Shown here: piece after piece, positions 1 to 10,409 of the stretch
How the letters are laid out: each line of letters opens with the position of its first letter
Position numbering within the stretch: position 1 is the first letter of the stretch
NCBI RefSeq assembly: GCF_000341285.1
Contig: NW_005178472.1
Location: 62,001 to 126,000, forward strand
Direction: 5' to 3'
Length of the DNA stretch: 64,000 bases
Source: Galdieria sulphuraria
Taxonomy: Eukaryota; Rhodophyta; Bangiophyceae; Galdieriales; Galdieriaceae
Position numbers and translations under genes: made by a program
The notes under the pieces: generated by a model
Seen by the model: the letters and a program-made list of their open reading frames with translations, nothing else
Databases searched by the model: none
What the model was told of the DNA's origin: nothing

Positions 1-624
1 CTCTGCGAAAATTTTGCAATACTGTTTGAAAAAGTTACCAATACTTTCTGCCACGCGGGAAATCAACTTTTTCCTCTTTGCATCAGTATTAAAGTGTGAA
101 AGATAGATTTGTTTTGTCTTTTTGGCAACTTCTCTCTGTACGTCCACACGCAACGCTAAAAGAGCTGGAATTACCTTATCCAGGAAAGGAATGGTACCCT
201 CTCGGAATCTTTCAAACATGATATCTATCACTTCAAGAGTGTTTATCCTGACTCGAGGTTCTTTTTCCCACAAAAGCAGACGTTCCACGACTCGGGAAAA
301 CGCCGTCACCAATTCTCGACTCTTCTTTGCATCCCTAACTTCAACATCGTCCACTGAAAGAATAATATTCTTCAACTCTACGAGTTTTTTCTGTCTCGTG
401 TTAGCGTCTTTCTTCGATAAATAACGGATGCAATGTAATCCTTCGTCTACCCAGGGTGTCCGAACCTTTGCGCTGACGTCCGTGTCAGTTTCAGTTACAC
501 CCAATCTTGAAACATGTTCAGTTGCCTCTGCAAGACTTGTGAAGTTCGTTTTTAGTATAGTTTGCGGCAACAATGAAGCCGCACTGGAAGAAGATGACGG
601 ACGCTTGCCTTGTTTGCCTTTCAT
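1..624 (-). CDS. LTN1: Listerin E3 ubiquitin ligase, N-terminal part (partial at left edge)
   Basis: An open frame of about 208 codons starts at an ATG at 624 and runs off the left edge without a stop. The first ~20 residues are Lys/Ser rich. A helical stretch follows at about residues 70-85 with the pattern LSKKDANTRQKKLVEL, which matches the LSKKD...T+..AL.EL signature near the N-terminus of listerin. The rest is amphipathic helices in the style of HEAT repeats. Listerin is the RING E3 ligase of ribosome quality control that ubiquitinates nascent chains on stalled 60S subunits. The RING and RWD parts lie outside the window. The gene follows PWP2 on the same strand with only 39 bp between them. 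The call rests on one motif plus fold style, so another HEAT protein remains possible. Confidence 0.68.
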   Translation of the reverse strand, partial: MKGKQGKRPSSSSSAASLLPQTILKTNFTSLAEATEHVSRLGVTETDTDVSAKVRTPWVDEGLHCIRYLSKKDANTRQKKLVELKNIILSVDDVEVRDAKKSRELVTAFSRVVERLLLWEKEPRVRINTLEVIDIMFERFREGTIPFLDKVIPALLALRVDVQREVAKKTKQIYLSHFNTDAKRKKLISRVAESIGNFFKQYCKIFAE

Positions 625-663
625 AACGCAATTTCCACCAATATTTATTGAAACATTTCTTCA

Positions 664-3600
664 TTACAAAGTGTTTAAACTTTTCATAGCAATAAGATAC
701 TCCAAAACATGAGTATTTTCCGTAGTAATTTTAAGTAGTGTGTCTTTGTATCTCAAAATTCGTAAACGTGCATTTTTCAAAAGATTCAGAACTTCAGAAG
801 CATTTTGCTTCAATGCTTCACGAAGATGAACATGAAGAAGGTTTCGAATCCAGAACAGATTATCCACCAAATGAACATCAGTGTCAAGGCGACTAATTAA
901 AAACGCTAATAATCTACAAAAGTACTTGGATGGGATCTGAACAATAATATCGGGAATATCATCCACAGCGATTCCGCTAAGAAGCTAAACAAGTCTTACA
1001 GTGCATGTTCTTGTAACTTGAAAATACTTACTGTTTCTAACAAAGTTTGGTTATCAAGACGCAATCCAATAATGATGGCTGAAGAATAGGCCTTATTCTC
1101 ATAAAGATATAAAGCGTTTTCGGGAGTTGCGTCCATCTGTAAATCTACAGGATCAAAAACAAAAGAATCTTCGGAGGAAAATAAGATTAATCCTTCTGTA
1201 GTAACAACTGCGAACATAGCTCCAGTCGGACTAAACTTCACTTCCCTAAAGAACTGTTAGCCAAGAAGGCCCTAAATAGTGCAAAACATACCGGGTTCTT
1301 ATTCGAAATACTTTTTTTCTCTTGCTGGTCATCAAAGATTGTCCTGGAAGATATTCTTCATCCAAACGGCGCCTTCTAAAATACTCGTCATCTTCGCTAT
1401 CCCAGTCTTCTATCAAACTCAAAGGATTTCCTTCCTCCGACAGATATCTTGAGTTTAATTTGTCTAGTGTACCATCAATGGAGCGATTTTCACAAATGGA
1501 AAACCTTTCGGTATGTTAATAAAACTATCAAAAAACAGCACTCGTATTCTTTCTACACCACCTTTTCAATAGACTTAACGAAGGAGTATAATAAACACAA
1601 CAATATTTGGTATCACTTCCTGCAAGAAGGAACTTCCCGTCGGGAGAATAGCAAATGCAACTGAAAAAGTTTTCTGTTCCAGCTCTTGTTAAGCTTGTTG
1701 TACTTCTTCCATAAGAAGCATCTCTTCTACCCTCTATTGTTCCAATGACTTGAGCAGAATCCATATCCCAAAACCATATCTGTTGACTCTCTAAGTGTTC
1801 AATACTAATGAAATGGATGTAGCAACTTACCTGGCCATCAATACAAGAAACTGCAAGTTCCTTCCCATCAGGTCGAAATGCTACTGACACTGCATCTTTT
1901 GATAATTTTAAACTCTCCAAACTGTCTCCACTCCGTTTGCCAGTACCACCTCTGGAATAAATATCCCACAAATGCATCGTGGCATCCCAAGAAACAGACG
2001 CAAGAATGCCTTTCGTTGGTGAGAAGGCTAAGCTACTCACTGGTCCCTTATTGAATGAATAAGAACTTTGTATGCAGAATATCCATCATATACATTTACC
2101 TCATGCCCGGTAAGAACCTCAAGGACATCGCCTGTTCGGAGAGACCAAAGATAAACTTCAAAGTTGTCCTGAGAGCCAGCTGCCACCAAATCTCCCCAAA
2201 TATCTACTGCGACACAAGAAAACTGTCTTCTGTCACTTCCTGCTACAAGCACACGGAAACATCGATACCGTTTCAAGTCAAAGGCTCGCACTGTTCCATC
2301 CAACGAAGAAGAAATAACAACGTCCTAAGACATTACTCAGTCTATGACAAAAACCGCTTTCAGTTTACGACTTACTGATTTGTTTCCAGCAAATGTAATT
2401 CCAGTAATAGCAGCTTCGTGATCATTAAAACTAACATTGCAAAAACCCGAAGATGTATGCCAAACTTTGACTTTCGCATCGTCACCGCCGGTAACAACCA
2501 AACGGCCATCTGGTGAGAAAGCCAAACAAGAAAGATCCAATGAATGTCCTTGTTGTTTCAAAACATGAGTTTCTGACTGCCATTCCCAAACGATGAGACT
2601 TCCTGATTCACTCGAGCCAAGAGCTAGCCACTCTCCAGATGGATTTATGGAAATGCAAGTCAGCGATGAAGAAGAGCAGGATAAAGATTGCAACATTTCA
2701 AGTTCAGAAAACTCTACCTTTTTCTTTTCGTATATTCCAGTTTCCATTTGAGACACTGATTCAGGTTCAGGAACTCCACTAAAAAGTGCAAATACTCCAG
2801 AGCTATATCCAACTGCAATCATTCCAGTGTCGCGCTGCGTGGTTGCACAAACAATTTTGCGGAGATTGACCTGCTTTAAGGAATGTTTCGAAAGTAGCTT
2901 AGGCTGTACAGTACCATTCCAATCTAATTGTTTAAATGAAGAGTCCTCTAAAGATAGTTGCAAAGTTATCGTGATCATGCGACGCAATAGAGAAACCTTA
3001 CCTTTAGCATCGTATGATAGGAACCAGTTCAGTAACAAGCCATCTCTTCCAAATATCATCAGTCGCCTCGAATCTGCTGAGAACCGAACACTGACGATCT
3101 TCTCTTTAGATCCTGTTAAAGAAACGGGCAGAAATCCTTCCATTTGTGGGAACGAGAAAATTCTCACACTGAGATCCTTCGAACCTGCTGCTATGAACAT
3201 TCCGTTTGGCGACCAGTCGATACAAGTAACTTCTTCTCTGAAACCTGTATACTTGCGTACCAACATAAACGCAGAGTATTCTGGGTATGGCCTTTGGGGA
3301 ACCTGCCATATTTGCACTTCCTTGCCAACAGCAACAGCAAAATAACTACCATCCGGACTGAACGTTGCACAAGCTATGTTTGGCTTTTTCACAAAGCTAT
3401 ATTTGGAACCTTTTTTTCCGGCCTTTAAAGCACCACCTGATATGTTGAACCTATGTATAACCACACCTCTCGCAAGATTAAAAAGAAGAGTTTGACCAGT
3501 TTCGCCAATTGCTAACAACAAGTCTTCTTTTGGAGAGATGCAAAGACGAATTATGTTCACTCTTGCTTGCAAATCGAAGGTTCGGCATCTGCCGTTCACA

Positions 3601-3728
3601 AGGTCTACCTCGTTCACTCTGTTTCCTACTGGCGAGAAGATGGAGTTTCCATCCCGGCTGAAGATCACGTCTCCACCTTGGTAAGGACTTCCACAAAGGT
3701 TTCGAAAGTGAAAGTTAAAGCGTGACAT
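664..3728 (-). CDS. PWP2: PWP2 / UTP1, WD40 protein of the SSU processome (UTP-B)
   Basis: PWP2 scaffolds the UTP-B complex, which binds the 5' part of pre-18S rRNA in the nucleolus. The start at 3728 gives MSRFNFHFRNLCG, the usual PWP2 opening. WD-type repeats follow (FSPDGSYFAVAVGKEVQIW, CIDWSPNGMFIAAGSKD, LAFSPDGRLVVTGGDDAKVKVW, SSSLDGTVRAFDL, LAFSPTKGILASVSWDATMHLWD). A helical Utp12-type C-terminal domain begins near 966 and ends at the stop at 664. The frame is split by short introns, for example 2325-2375, with others near 2090, 1800, 1520, 1270 and 1010. A 54-nt GT-AG stretch at 2948-3001 is in frame and stop-free, and is probably also an intron. The long first coding exon and all conserved blocks are present, so the gene looks intact. 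Its UTP-A partner WDR75 lies at the other end of the window. Confidence 0.93.
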
Positions 3729-4014
3729 ACACAATGGTAACACAGGACACCTATAGAAACTATTCAAGGCGATACAATCCCGACGACATCAAAAATGGAC
3801 GATGATCGCACAACATTTGTAATATTCCTACTATCGTCATTAGAATTTGTGAAGCATTCACTATTCAAAAATTACTGTGCCAAGGAATTATGCGTAGTAG
3901 TCAACAAGAGTAAAGGTTTCGTTAATTTGTAGACGAAATTATTTCATCGAGGAATATTTTGAGCTGCGTTTCTTCATTTGCGAGTCTTCCAAAGAAGACC
4001 TATTTGTTTGCATT
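3729..4014. promoter_or_regulatory. Divergent intergenic region PWP2 / MoeA
   Basis: This 286-bp stretch separates the start codons of PWP2 (minus) and the MoeA-type gene (plus), so it must hold both promoters and 5' leaders. I see no clear TATA box or repeat. The name is positional only. Confidence 0.4.
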
Positions 4015-5516
4015 ATGTCGCAAGTGTCCCGTTGTTCTCCGTATTCACTGATAGAAGTTGACGACGCTCTCTCCCTAGCACTGTCGGAAGCCTCACATCG
4101 TGAGCTCATACAAGTACAGTCCAAGGAAGCATTCGGTTTTGTAGCAGCTGAAAATATCTATGCAAAAAGTCCTTTTCCACCGTTTAAAGCCTCTCTGAAA
4201 GTAAGTTACCGGTTTACTAGGTAAAGGCTTTTTCTCAGAACAAAGCAGGATGGCTACGCTGTTAGACATCCGCTTTCACCCGGAAAAAAACAACTAGTTG
4301 GTACTGTGATAACTGGAAGGTTTGTTTGATTCTATTTCATATTTTACTTTGATAAAATATTTGGTAGATCAAAGGAGCTGCCACAAGTCAATTCTGAGCA
4401 AGCCGCGTATATTACTACTGGAGCCCCATTACCACCTGGTGCAGACTCAGTTATACCGGTATATAATTTTTGCTATCTGAAAGTTTTTTCCTTGTGACGT
4501 TTTTCTAGGTAGAGTGGACAGCAGAATCTGGAGACCCGGGTTTTGTCATGATTTCCAGAGGAACGCATGTTTCAGGTCAGGAAGTTCGTCAGATAGGATC
4601 TGATATTCCTGAAGGAGAGCTTATTATTTCCGATGGTTCGCATATTGGAGTTACAGAGGTAAGACCACTTCTTTGGGTTCTTGATATTGATAAAGCTAGG
4701 GTACTAGTGTGCGTTGCTTATCAACTGTGGAGTGGAAAGGGTTCAAGTTTATAAGCGCCCAAAAGTTGCTGTTTTCTCTACAGGAAATGAACTTGTAGAA
4801 ATAGGAAATTCGCTTTCATTCGGAGAGATATATGATGCCAATAGACCACTTGTAATAGCAGCTTTGAGAAAGATGGATATTGAAATAGTCGACTTGGGTA
4901 TTGTAAGAGACGACGAAGTGCATGTAAGAGAGGCGTTTGAGAGAGCTCTAAAACTGGCGGATATAATCATAACTAGTGGAGGAGTTTCTATGGGAAGCCA
5001 CGACTATGTAAAGAAGGTTTTAGAAAGACTTGGCAAGGTGCATTTTGGCCGAGTGAGAATGAAGCCTGGAAAGCCATTAACATTTGCTACGGTAGAAAGT
5101 GAAAATTCAAGCAAAAGATTCGTGGTTGGGTTACCTGGCAATCCAGTTAGTTGCTATGTTTGCTTTTATCTTTTGGTAGTCCCTTTGATAAGAAAGCTGT
5201 CTGGTTATTCGAAACCTCATTTGCCCATAATAGAAGCAGAATTGTTGGATCCTATTCGATTAGATCCTGAAAGACCAGAATACCATCGCAGCATTTTGCA
5301 AGTAAGGATTTCATCAAGGTCTTTGGACTTTGATTGATTTTTGTTTAGTGGAATTTTGAACGGCATATTTATCAAGCCAAAAGTACAGGTGATCAAAGCA
5401 GTAGCCGGTTGTTGAGTGCTACAAAGGCAAATGCGTTGCTCATTCTTCCAAGTGAAAATAAAACATTGGAAAGAGGTACGCTGGTTCCCGCCATATTGCT
5501 CGAATGTGACAAATAA
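4015..5516 (+). CDS. Molybdopterin molybdenumtransferase (MoeA / CNX1 E-domain type)
   Basis: MoeA-type proteins insert molybdate into adenylylated molybdopterin, the last step of molybdenum cofactor synthesis, which serves nitrate reductase among others. Visible motifs are PFPPFKAS joined by splicing to DGYAVRHPL, ITTGAPLPPGADSVIPV, RPKVAVFSTGNELVE, IITSGGVSMGSHDYVK, MKPGKPLTFA and GLPGNPVSCYVCF. The C-terminal domain IV ends LLSATKANALLILP and then GTLVPAILLECDK. The frame needs five introns of about 45-60 nt; the first is 4201-4248 and the others begin near 4319, 4459, 4661 and 5302. Only the E (MoeA) domain is encoded. The G (MogA) domain fused to it in plant CNX1 is absent, so a separate MogA gene is expected. 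The next gene starts 20 bp after the stop on the same strand. Confidence 0.93.
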
Positions 5517-5536
5517 AAATTTCGTCTCGTTTGGCC

Positions 5537-7378
5537 ATGTTGTTGTCGTTTGCGGGAAGTATTCTTTGCTGGCATCGTTTTCATATTCACCAAAAACATT
5601 CTACTTGTTCAAATATTTATGAATGGAATAGATATAGGTTGACAAGAAGGAAATCTGCAAGAAAGGTTCAAACCCTTTTTTTTATGGTTGAGGTAAACGC
5701 TAGAAGAGCTAGTTTCGTTCTTGTCTGAGCTTTGTCCAAATAAGGGTTCCGAAAACTCTGTGGAAAGTTACCCTGATGCTTCTTTTCCGTTGTATGAATC
5801 AGACACGTCTGTTTCAGAAATAAGCTTGCCATCAGTTGATGGCTGTAAAACCGAGACTCAAGAGGAGAAAGCCAAGTCTGCAGAAACTTCGTCTTTTCAA
5901 CCCGATTGGCTTCCTTCCTTTCTCAGCTGGCGAAAAAGAAATGAAAGGCCTCTCAGAGATACCTTCCGTTTCGGTTTGGAAGATTTTGTTTCAACTTTTC
6001 GGGCGTGTTCACCATATATAAGTGCTCATCAGAACTCTGTTTTTGTTATTCATATTCCTGGTCAGTTGCTAGAAGAGGCCTTGTTTGAAACTACTATTCA
6101 GGACATCGCTTTGCTGAATATTCTTGGTGTCAAAGTTGTTTTAGTAGCTGGTTCAAGACCACAGATTGATAGTCGCCTGGCGAAGGAAGGTATAAAGCCT
6201 CGTTATTCACACGGTTTTCGTGTCACAGATTCTGTTGCGTTGAAAGCTGTGAAGGACGCTGCTGGATTTGTTCGATATGAAATAGAAAGCAAACTATCAA
6301 GAGGCGTATTCAATACCCCTACATTGAACAAGGTTGGAGTTTTCTATCTTGAAGATAACGTGAATACTGAAAATCATAGTTTCATGTTGTTTCTGGTAAC
6401 TTCTTTACTGCAATACCAAAAGGAGTTATAGATGGGGTCGATTTTGCGTATACTGGACAGGTTCGAAAAGTCGAAGCAAATAAGATTAGAACGCATTTGG
6501 ATAGAGGCGATATCGTGATTCTGACGAATGTAGGATTCTCACCGTCCGGAGAACTTTTTAATTGTAGTGCTGAAGAAGTTGCGTCGACTTGTGCAGTGCA
6601 ACTGAATGCTGAAAAATTAATATTCTTTACAGACGGTGAGGTTCTAGTCGATAGTAGATCGGGAAGCATTGTACATAACCTGCCTCTGAAATACGCGCAA
6701 AACTTTTTCGACTCAAGTTTGAATTCCTTTCCAGAAATGCTTCGAATCGAGTTTGAAAATGGTCTCAAAGCATGTAAAGGAGGCGTACGCCGTATACACC
6801 TTTTGAACAGATTTGTTGATGGTGTCTTATTAATGGAATTGTATACCAGAGATGGTGCAGGGATGATGATATCGAGAGATATTTATGAAGGGATTCGTAA
6901 AGCTGCATTACAAGATATAGGTGGAATACTACAAATTATAGAGCCTCTTGAGAATGCTGGTATTCTAGTTCGAAGAAGAAGGGAACAAATTGAAAAAGAA
7001 ATCGATCACTTTGTTGTTGTCGAAAGAGATGGTATGGTTATTGCTTGTGCAGCACTTCATGTTATTCCCTCGGACTCCTCAACTGCAGAACTTGCTTGTT
7101 TAGCGGTGCATCCGGAATATCGTCGTAGTGGTAAAGGTGATGCTCTATTGGGTTACTTGGAGCGAGAGGCATATTCAAAAGGAGTAAGAAAACTGTTTAT
7201 TTTAAGCACCCGAACGTTTCAGTGGTTTCTAGAACGAGGATTTAAAGCAGGCACTGTAGAGGAGTTACCAGAAGAGAGACGGAAGTCGTATAATCGTGAG
7301 AGAAACTCCAAAATCTTCATTAAATTCTTGGAAGGAAACCGTGCCGTTGATGAAGAGGAACTTCTTAAAAGATTGTAA
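5537..7378 (+). CDS. N-acetylglutamate synthase (amino-acid kinase + GNAT)
   Basis: The enzyme acetylates glutamate with acetyl-CoA, the first step of arginine synthesis. I place exons at 5537-5692, 5745-6332 and 6380-7378, which join in frame to about 580 residues. The first exon encodes a hydrophobic then basic leader (MLLSFAGSILCWHRFH... RLTRRKSARK) that looks like an organelle transit peptide. An amino-acid-kinase domain follows (VVLVAGSRPQID, RYSHGFRVTD, HVVSGNFFTAIPKGVIDGVD, YTGQVRKV, ILTNVGFSPSGE, ARDGAGMMISRD-like block). Then comes a GNAT domain (CAALHVIP, ELACLAVHPEYRRSGKGDALL). The GNAT tail distinguishes it from plain acetylglutamate kinase. The start is 20 bp behind the MoeA stop, leaving no room for a separate promoter except inside the MoeA gene. 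Confidence 0.92.
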
Positions 7379-7555
7379 CAAATAGAATATATTAAAATAC
7401 CGTGTTTTATATTTATTCAAGCTCAAACCAAAAATTATTTATTGTTGTCTGCGTTATTCTCGCTGTAAGTAGCGTTAACCATTCTCCAAAGTATCCGCAG
7501 TCTTGGAATGCAGCCTGAGACATAAATAATGTCATATGCCCACTTTTTTTGTATT

Positions 7556-7645
7556 GGTCCCATGGTGTAATGGTTAGAACAAGAATTGCAACCCACACGA
7601 CAGACTCTGAATCTGTAGATCCGAGTTCAATTCTCGGTGGGACCT
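7556..7645 (+). tRNA. trnQ-CUG: tRNA-Gln (anticodon CUG) with an intron in the D arm
   Basis: The acceptor arms GGTCCCA and TGGGACC pair over 7 bp. The anticodon arm is ACAGA-CTCTGAA-TCTGT, giving anticodon CUG. The T arm is CCGAG-TTCAATT-CTCGG, and a discriminator T follows. The D arm reads GTGT-AATGGTTA-G and is then interrupted by 18 nt (7578-7595) before CAC and base 26. Removing these 18 nt restores the D stem GTGT/GCAC and a standard Gln cloverleaf. There is no insertion at the usual place after base 37. Internal A-box and B-box (GTTCAATTC) promoter elements are visible, and a T6 terminator follows. The CCA end is not encoded, as expected for a nuclear gene. Confidence 0.93.
7578..7595 (+). 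other. Ectopic tRNA intron with bulge-helix-bulge (18 nt)
   Basis: The intron lies between tRNA positions 22 and 23. Exon bases GGTT (7572-7575) pair with intron bases AACC (7590-7593) to form the 4-bp central helix. The 5' bulge is AG^A and the 3' bulge is CA^C. Cutting each bulge between its second and third base gives exactly the ends needed to restore the D stem. Inside the intron, CAA and TTG can form a short inner stem over GAA. This is the geometry cut by the tRNA splicing endonuclease. Confidence 0.85.
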
Positions 7646-7646
7646 C

Positions 7647-7652
7647 TTTTTT
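7647..7652 (+). terminator. RNA polymerase III terminator (T6)
   Basis: A run of six T residues begins two bases after the tRNA-Gln discriminator, the normal Pol III stop signal. Confidence 0.85.
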
Positions 7653-8370
7653 GCATGAGTCATTGAGGCTTTCCTTCAAGAGATTAAACGAAATTTATTT
7701 CGAAAAGGTTTCATGTTATCGCTATTTTGTAAAGTAACTAGCTTTGAGAGGGTTGGTCATTTGTCGTTTCTGATATGACCGATCTTAATAAGAAACAGGA
7801 AGATTCTTACGAGAGATGATACCAGTGAAACTCAATAGCTGATTTTTGATATTTCTTTTCTTTATAACCTTTGAATTTATTCAGGAGTATTTTGAAGTTG
7901 GCTTCTGCCAAATTTTAAAAGTTTCTAGCGAAAATTCTGACATTTAATGCAGTTTTCCACGATTCTTACAACATTCCTCTTTTATCATACTTTCTTTCAA
8001 ATTCTCAATCTTTGGCAGTTCTTTTACAGCCTGGAAGCTTTACGTACTACTAGACAGCTGAAATTTCAAAAGTGACTTCCATCTGAAGCTGACTCACGCA
8101 TCATAATCTGTGAACACTGCGTATGACTCTCAAAGTACGTAAGGGCAGTGCTGAACTTCAAGGTCCAATGCAATGGCCTTGATTTTCAGTATGCAAAGCC
8201 AATTGAAATTGTTGGTTAATATATTTCTGGTTTCACTAATTTGCCAACCATGTTTGGAAATTGAGTGCTTCCTAACAGAGCACTTGCACTATTGACTCTC
8301 TTACAAAGAGCAGGATCGCAATTGAAGTGACACCTAAAGGTAAACTTTATTTCACGCTGTCTTTCTATTC
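7653..8370. other. Gene-poor 718-bp stretch
   Basis: I find no open frame with protein-like composition on either strand. There is a small inverted repeat, TACGTACT at 8041 and AGTACGTA near 8132, and an imperfect palindrome around 8158-8179. It lies 3' of the tRNA and 3' of the acyl-CoA ligase, so it is longer than needed for termination. A non-coding RNA cannot be excluded. Confidence 0.4.
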
Positions 8371-10092
8371 TTATGCTTTACTACGTATCGTACCATTCGG
8401 AATATTATCGCCAGCTTTCGGATGGCGCTTAAGTTCCAAATCTCGCAGTTCTCGTCGAAGGAACTTTCCACTTAAAGTTTTTGGTATTTCTGGAAGGAAC
8501 TCTATCTGCCTTGGATACTTATAGGCAGCGAGCTTCCTCTTGCAAAATTCTACTAGTTCTTTTTCTGAAACTTTCATTCCCTCCTTGAGAGCAACGAATG
8601 CCTTCACAGTCTCCCCTCGATAGGGGTCTGGAACTCCTATAACTGCAGCTTCCTTTACAGCACGATGCTCATACAACACATCTTCAACTTCCCGAGGATA
8701 CACTTTAAAACCGGAAGCGATAATCATGTCTTTGATTCGGTCTACAATATACAAATAACCTCTGGAATCTATAATGGCTACATCCCCAGTATGTAACCAA
8801 CCATTCTTTATCGCCTTTGCAGTTTCCTCTGGTTTGTTCCAGTATCCGGAGACTACTTGAGGTCCTTTAATCAACAGTTCTCCAGGAGTTCCTTCGGGAA
8901 CATCCTTTCCTGTCTCTGCAGAAACGATTCGACAATCCACATTACAAGTTGGAACACCGATTGACAATGCGCCATAATTAGGATCTACTGGAGCATCCAC
9001 TCCATGCGGTACTGCAGTGCAAGGAGCAGTAGACTCGGTAAGTCCATATGCAACATAAAGCTTGTTTCCAAATGCCCTTTCCACTTGCTTTTGAATAGCA
9101 GCAGAAACCGGAGCACCTCCACTGTACATTTTAGTAACTGATGATAAGTTATACTTTTGAATGTCTGGATGACTAAGAGCCGCAATAAACACGGTAATAG
9201 CACCCACAAGATAAGTTACCTTCCAATGATCTATTAAACGAAGGAATTCTGATGGATCGAAACGACAAAAAAGTATGACAGGACAACCAGAGGCATAACC
9301 CGCTGCTGGTCCAGTTATACTACCAGTTATATGAAATAAGGGTGCTGGAGCCATAACGATATCATTGTCTCCCAAATGTACCCAGTTTGTCACAGAAAGA
9401 CCGTTAAAGACAATATTTCTGTGAGTATTGCATGCTCCTTTTGGAACTCCTGTGGTGCCAGATGTATAGGTAAGCATAGCAGTATCATCCAGATTCAGTG
9501 AAGGAATAGATAAACTTTGACCTGAATGAACTCTTATCAATTGAGAATAGTCGTGACAAGAAGTAAACCGTCGTGAAACAACTCCTTTAAGCATATCAGG
9601 TATCCTTTTCGAAAGATATAATAACTCATTTGTGGTGATTACAACAGGAACAGGAACTTGGTTTCGGATCTTTGAAACAACCTCCTCATAAAGACTTTCA
9701 AGACAAACAAGAATAGTAAGACCGCTGTCTTTGATATGATAAGTAAGTTCGCGTTCTTTAAGCATCGGGTTCAAACAAACTGCTATACCTCCTGCTTTCC
9801 AAGAAGCTAACTGAGTTATCATCCATTGAGGAACGTTCTGCAAGTATATTCCAACTCTGCCTCCAGGCTTCAGTCCCAACTCAACAAAAGCTGAGGCCAA
9901 GGCAGAAGATTCTTGGTCTACTTGTTCATAGGATAGTGAATCTTCAAAGTAGCCAATGCAAGGTGAGTTTGGCTTTCTCCTTAAGGATGCTTGAAACATC
10001 TCCAACACGTTGTTGTATTTTATATCAATATTTGGACTCACATTAGGTTCATACTCTTTAAGCCATGGTTTTTGTGAGTATATGGTAGACAT
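8371..10092 (-). CDS. Acyl-CoA synthetase / 4-coumarate-CoA-ligase-like AMP-forming ligase
   Basis: A single uninterrupted frame of 573 residues starts at the ATG at 10092 (an in-frame GTG at 10098 is less likely). It carries the complete ANL adenylation motifs: P-loop YTSGTTGVPKG (~220), the MAPAPLFHITG block, YGLTES (~345), GWLHTGDVAIID (~435), hinge VDRIKDMIIASGFKVYPREVE and the catalytic C-terminal lysine in PKTLSGKFLRREL. The family activates a carboxylic acid as acyl-AMP and passes it to CoA. The bulky-aliphatic style of the pocket region suggests a fatty or aryl acid, but the substrate cannot be read. There is no clear transit peptide; the C-terminal SKA is only a weak peroxisome signal. 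The lack of introns, unlike many neighbours, and the bacterial FadD-like sequence make lateral origin possible. Confidence 0.9.
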   Translation of the reverse strand: MSTIYSQKPWLKEYEPNVSPNIDIKYNNVLEMFQASLRRKPNSPCIGYFEDSLSYEQVDQESSALASAFVELGLKPGGRVGIYLQNVPQWMITQLASWKAGGIAVCLNPMLKERELTYHIKDSGLTILVCLESLYEEVVSKIRNQVPVPVVITTNELLYLSKRIPDMLKGVVSRRFTSCHDYSQLIRVHSGQSLSIPSLNLDDTAMLTYTSGTTGVPKGACNTHRNIVFNGLSVTNWVHLGDNDIVMAPAPLFHITGSITGPAAGYASGCPVILFCRFDPSEFLRLIDHWKVTYLVGAITVFIAALSHPDIQKYNLSSVTKMYSGGAPVSAAIQKQVERAFGNKLYVAYGLTESTAPCTAVPHGVDAPVDPNYGALSIGVPTCNVDCRIVSAETGKDVPEGTPGELLIKGPQVVSGYWNKPEETAKAIKNGWLHTGDVAIIDSRGYLYIVDRIKDMIIASGFKVYPREVEDVLYEHRAVKEAAVIGVPDPYRGETVKAFVALKEGMKVSEKELVEFCKRKLAAYKYPRQIEFLPEIPKTLSGKFLRRELRDLELKRHPKAGDNIPNGTIRSKA

Positions 10093-10409
10093 CTGCACTC
10101 TAACTAGTAGCAGCAGCAGAAATCGTCAAGGAAGAAAATCCAATGCGCAGAAAATGCGAGATTCCATCTATTATCTACGAGAGGAAGAAAAGTTATTGCG
10201 CTTAGATTCTCGATTCAATGAGACTGTGCGCTAGAAGTATCTTTGCTTAAATAAATATTTCTGTTTGCACTGGAATGGAAAAGTATCTTCCAACTACAAA
10301 TTAACAACTGTGTGGAACGGAATCGGATAATTTATAGGAACATTCATATTAGAGCTTAGTAAACTTCTTTATTTTCTAATTTGCGCGCAGGAATAATTCT
10401 GTTCCAAAC

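Noticed and set aside
2827-3345. 172-codon plus-strand open frame
   Set aside because: It is the antisense shadow of the PWP2 WD repeats, which are conserved on the minus strand.
5693-5729. 37-nt intron in the NAGS leader ending at the first AG
   Set aside because: A later AG at 5743-5744 gives a 52-nt intron in the same frame, which fits the size seen elsewhere.
7556-7645. tRNA-Gln as a pseudogene with a random insertion
   Set aside because: All stems pair after excision, Pol III boxes and terminator are intact, and the insertion has exact BHB geometry.
7812-7850. Possible box C/D motifs (ATGATAC ... CTGA) after the tRNA
   Set aside because: Only ~30 nt apart and box C deviates at two positions; consistent with chance.
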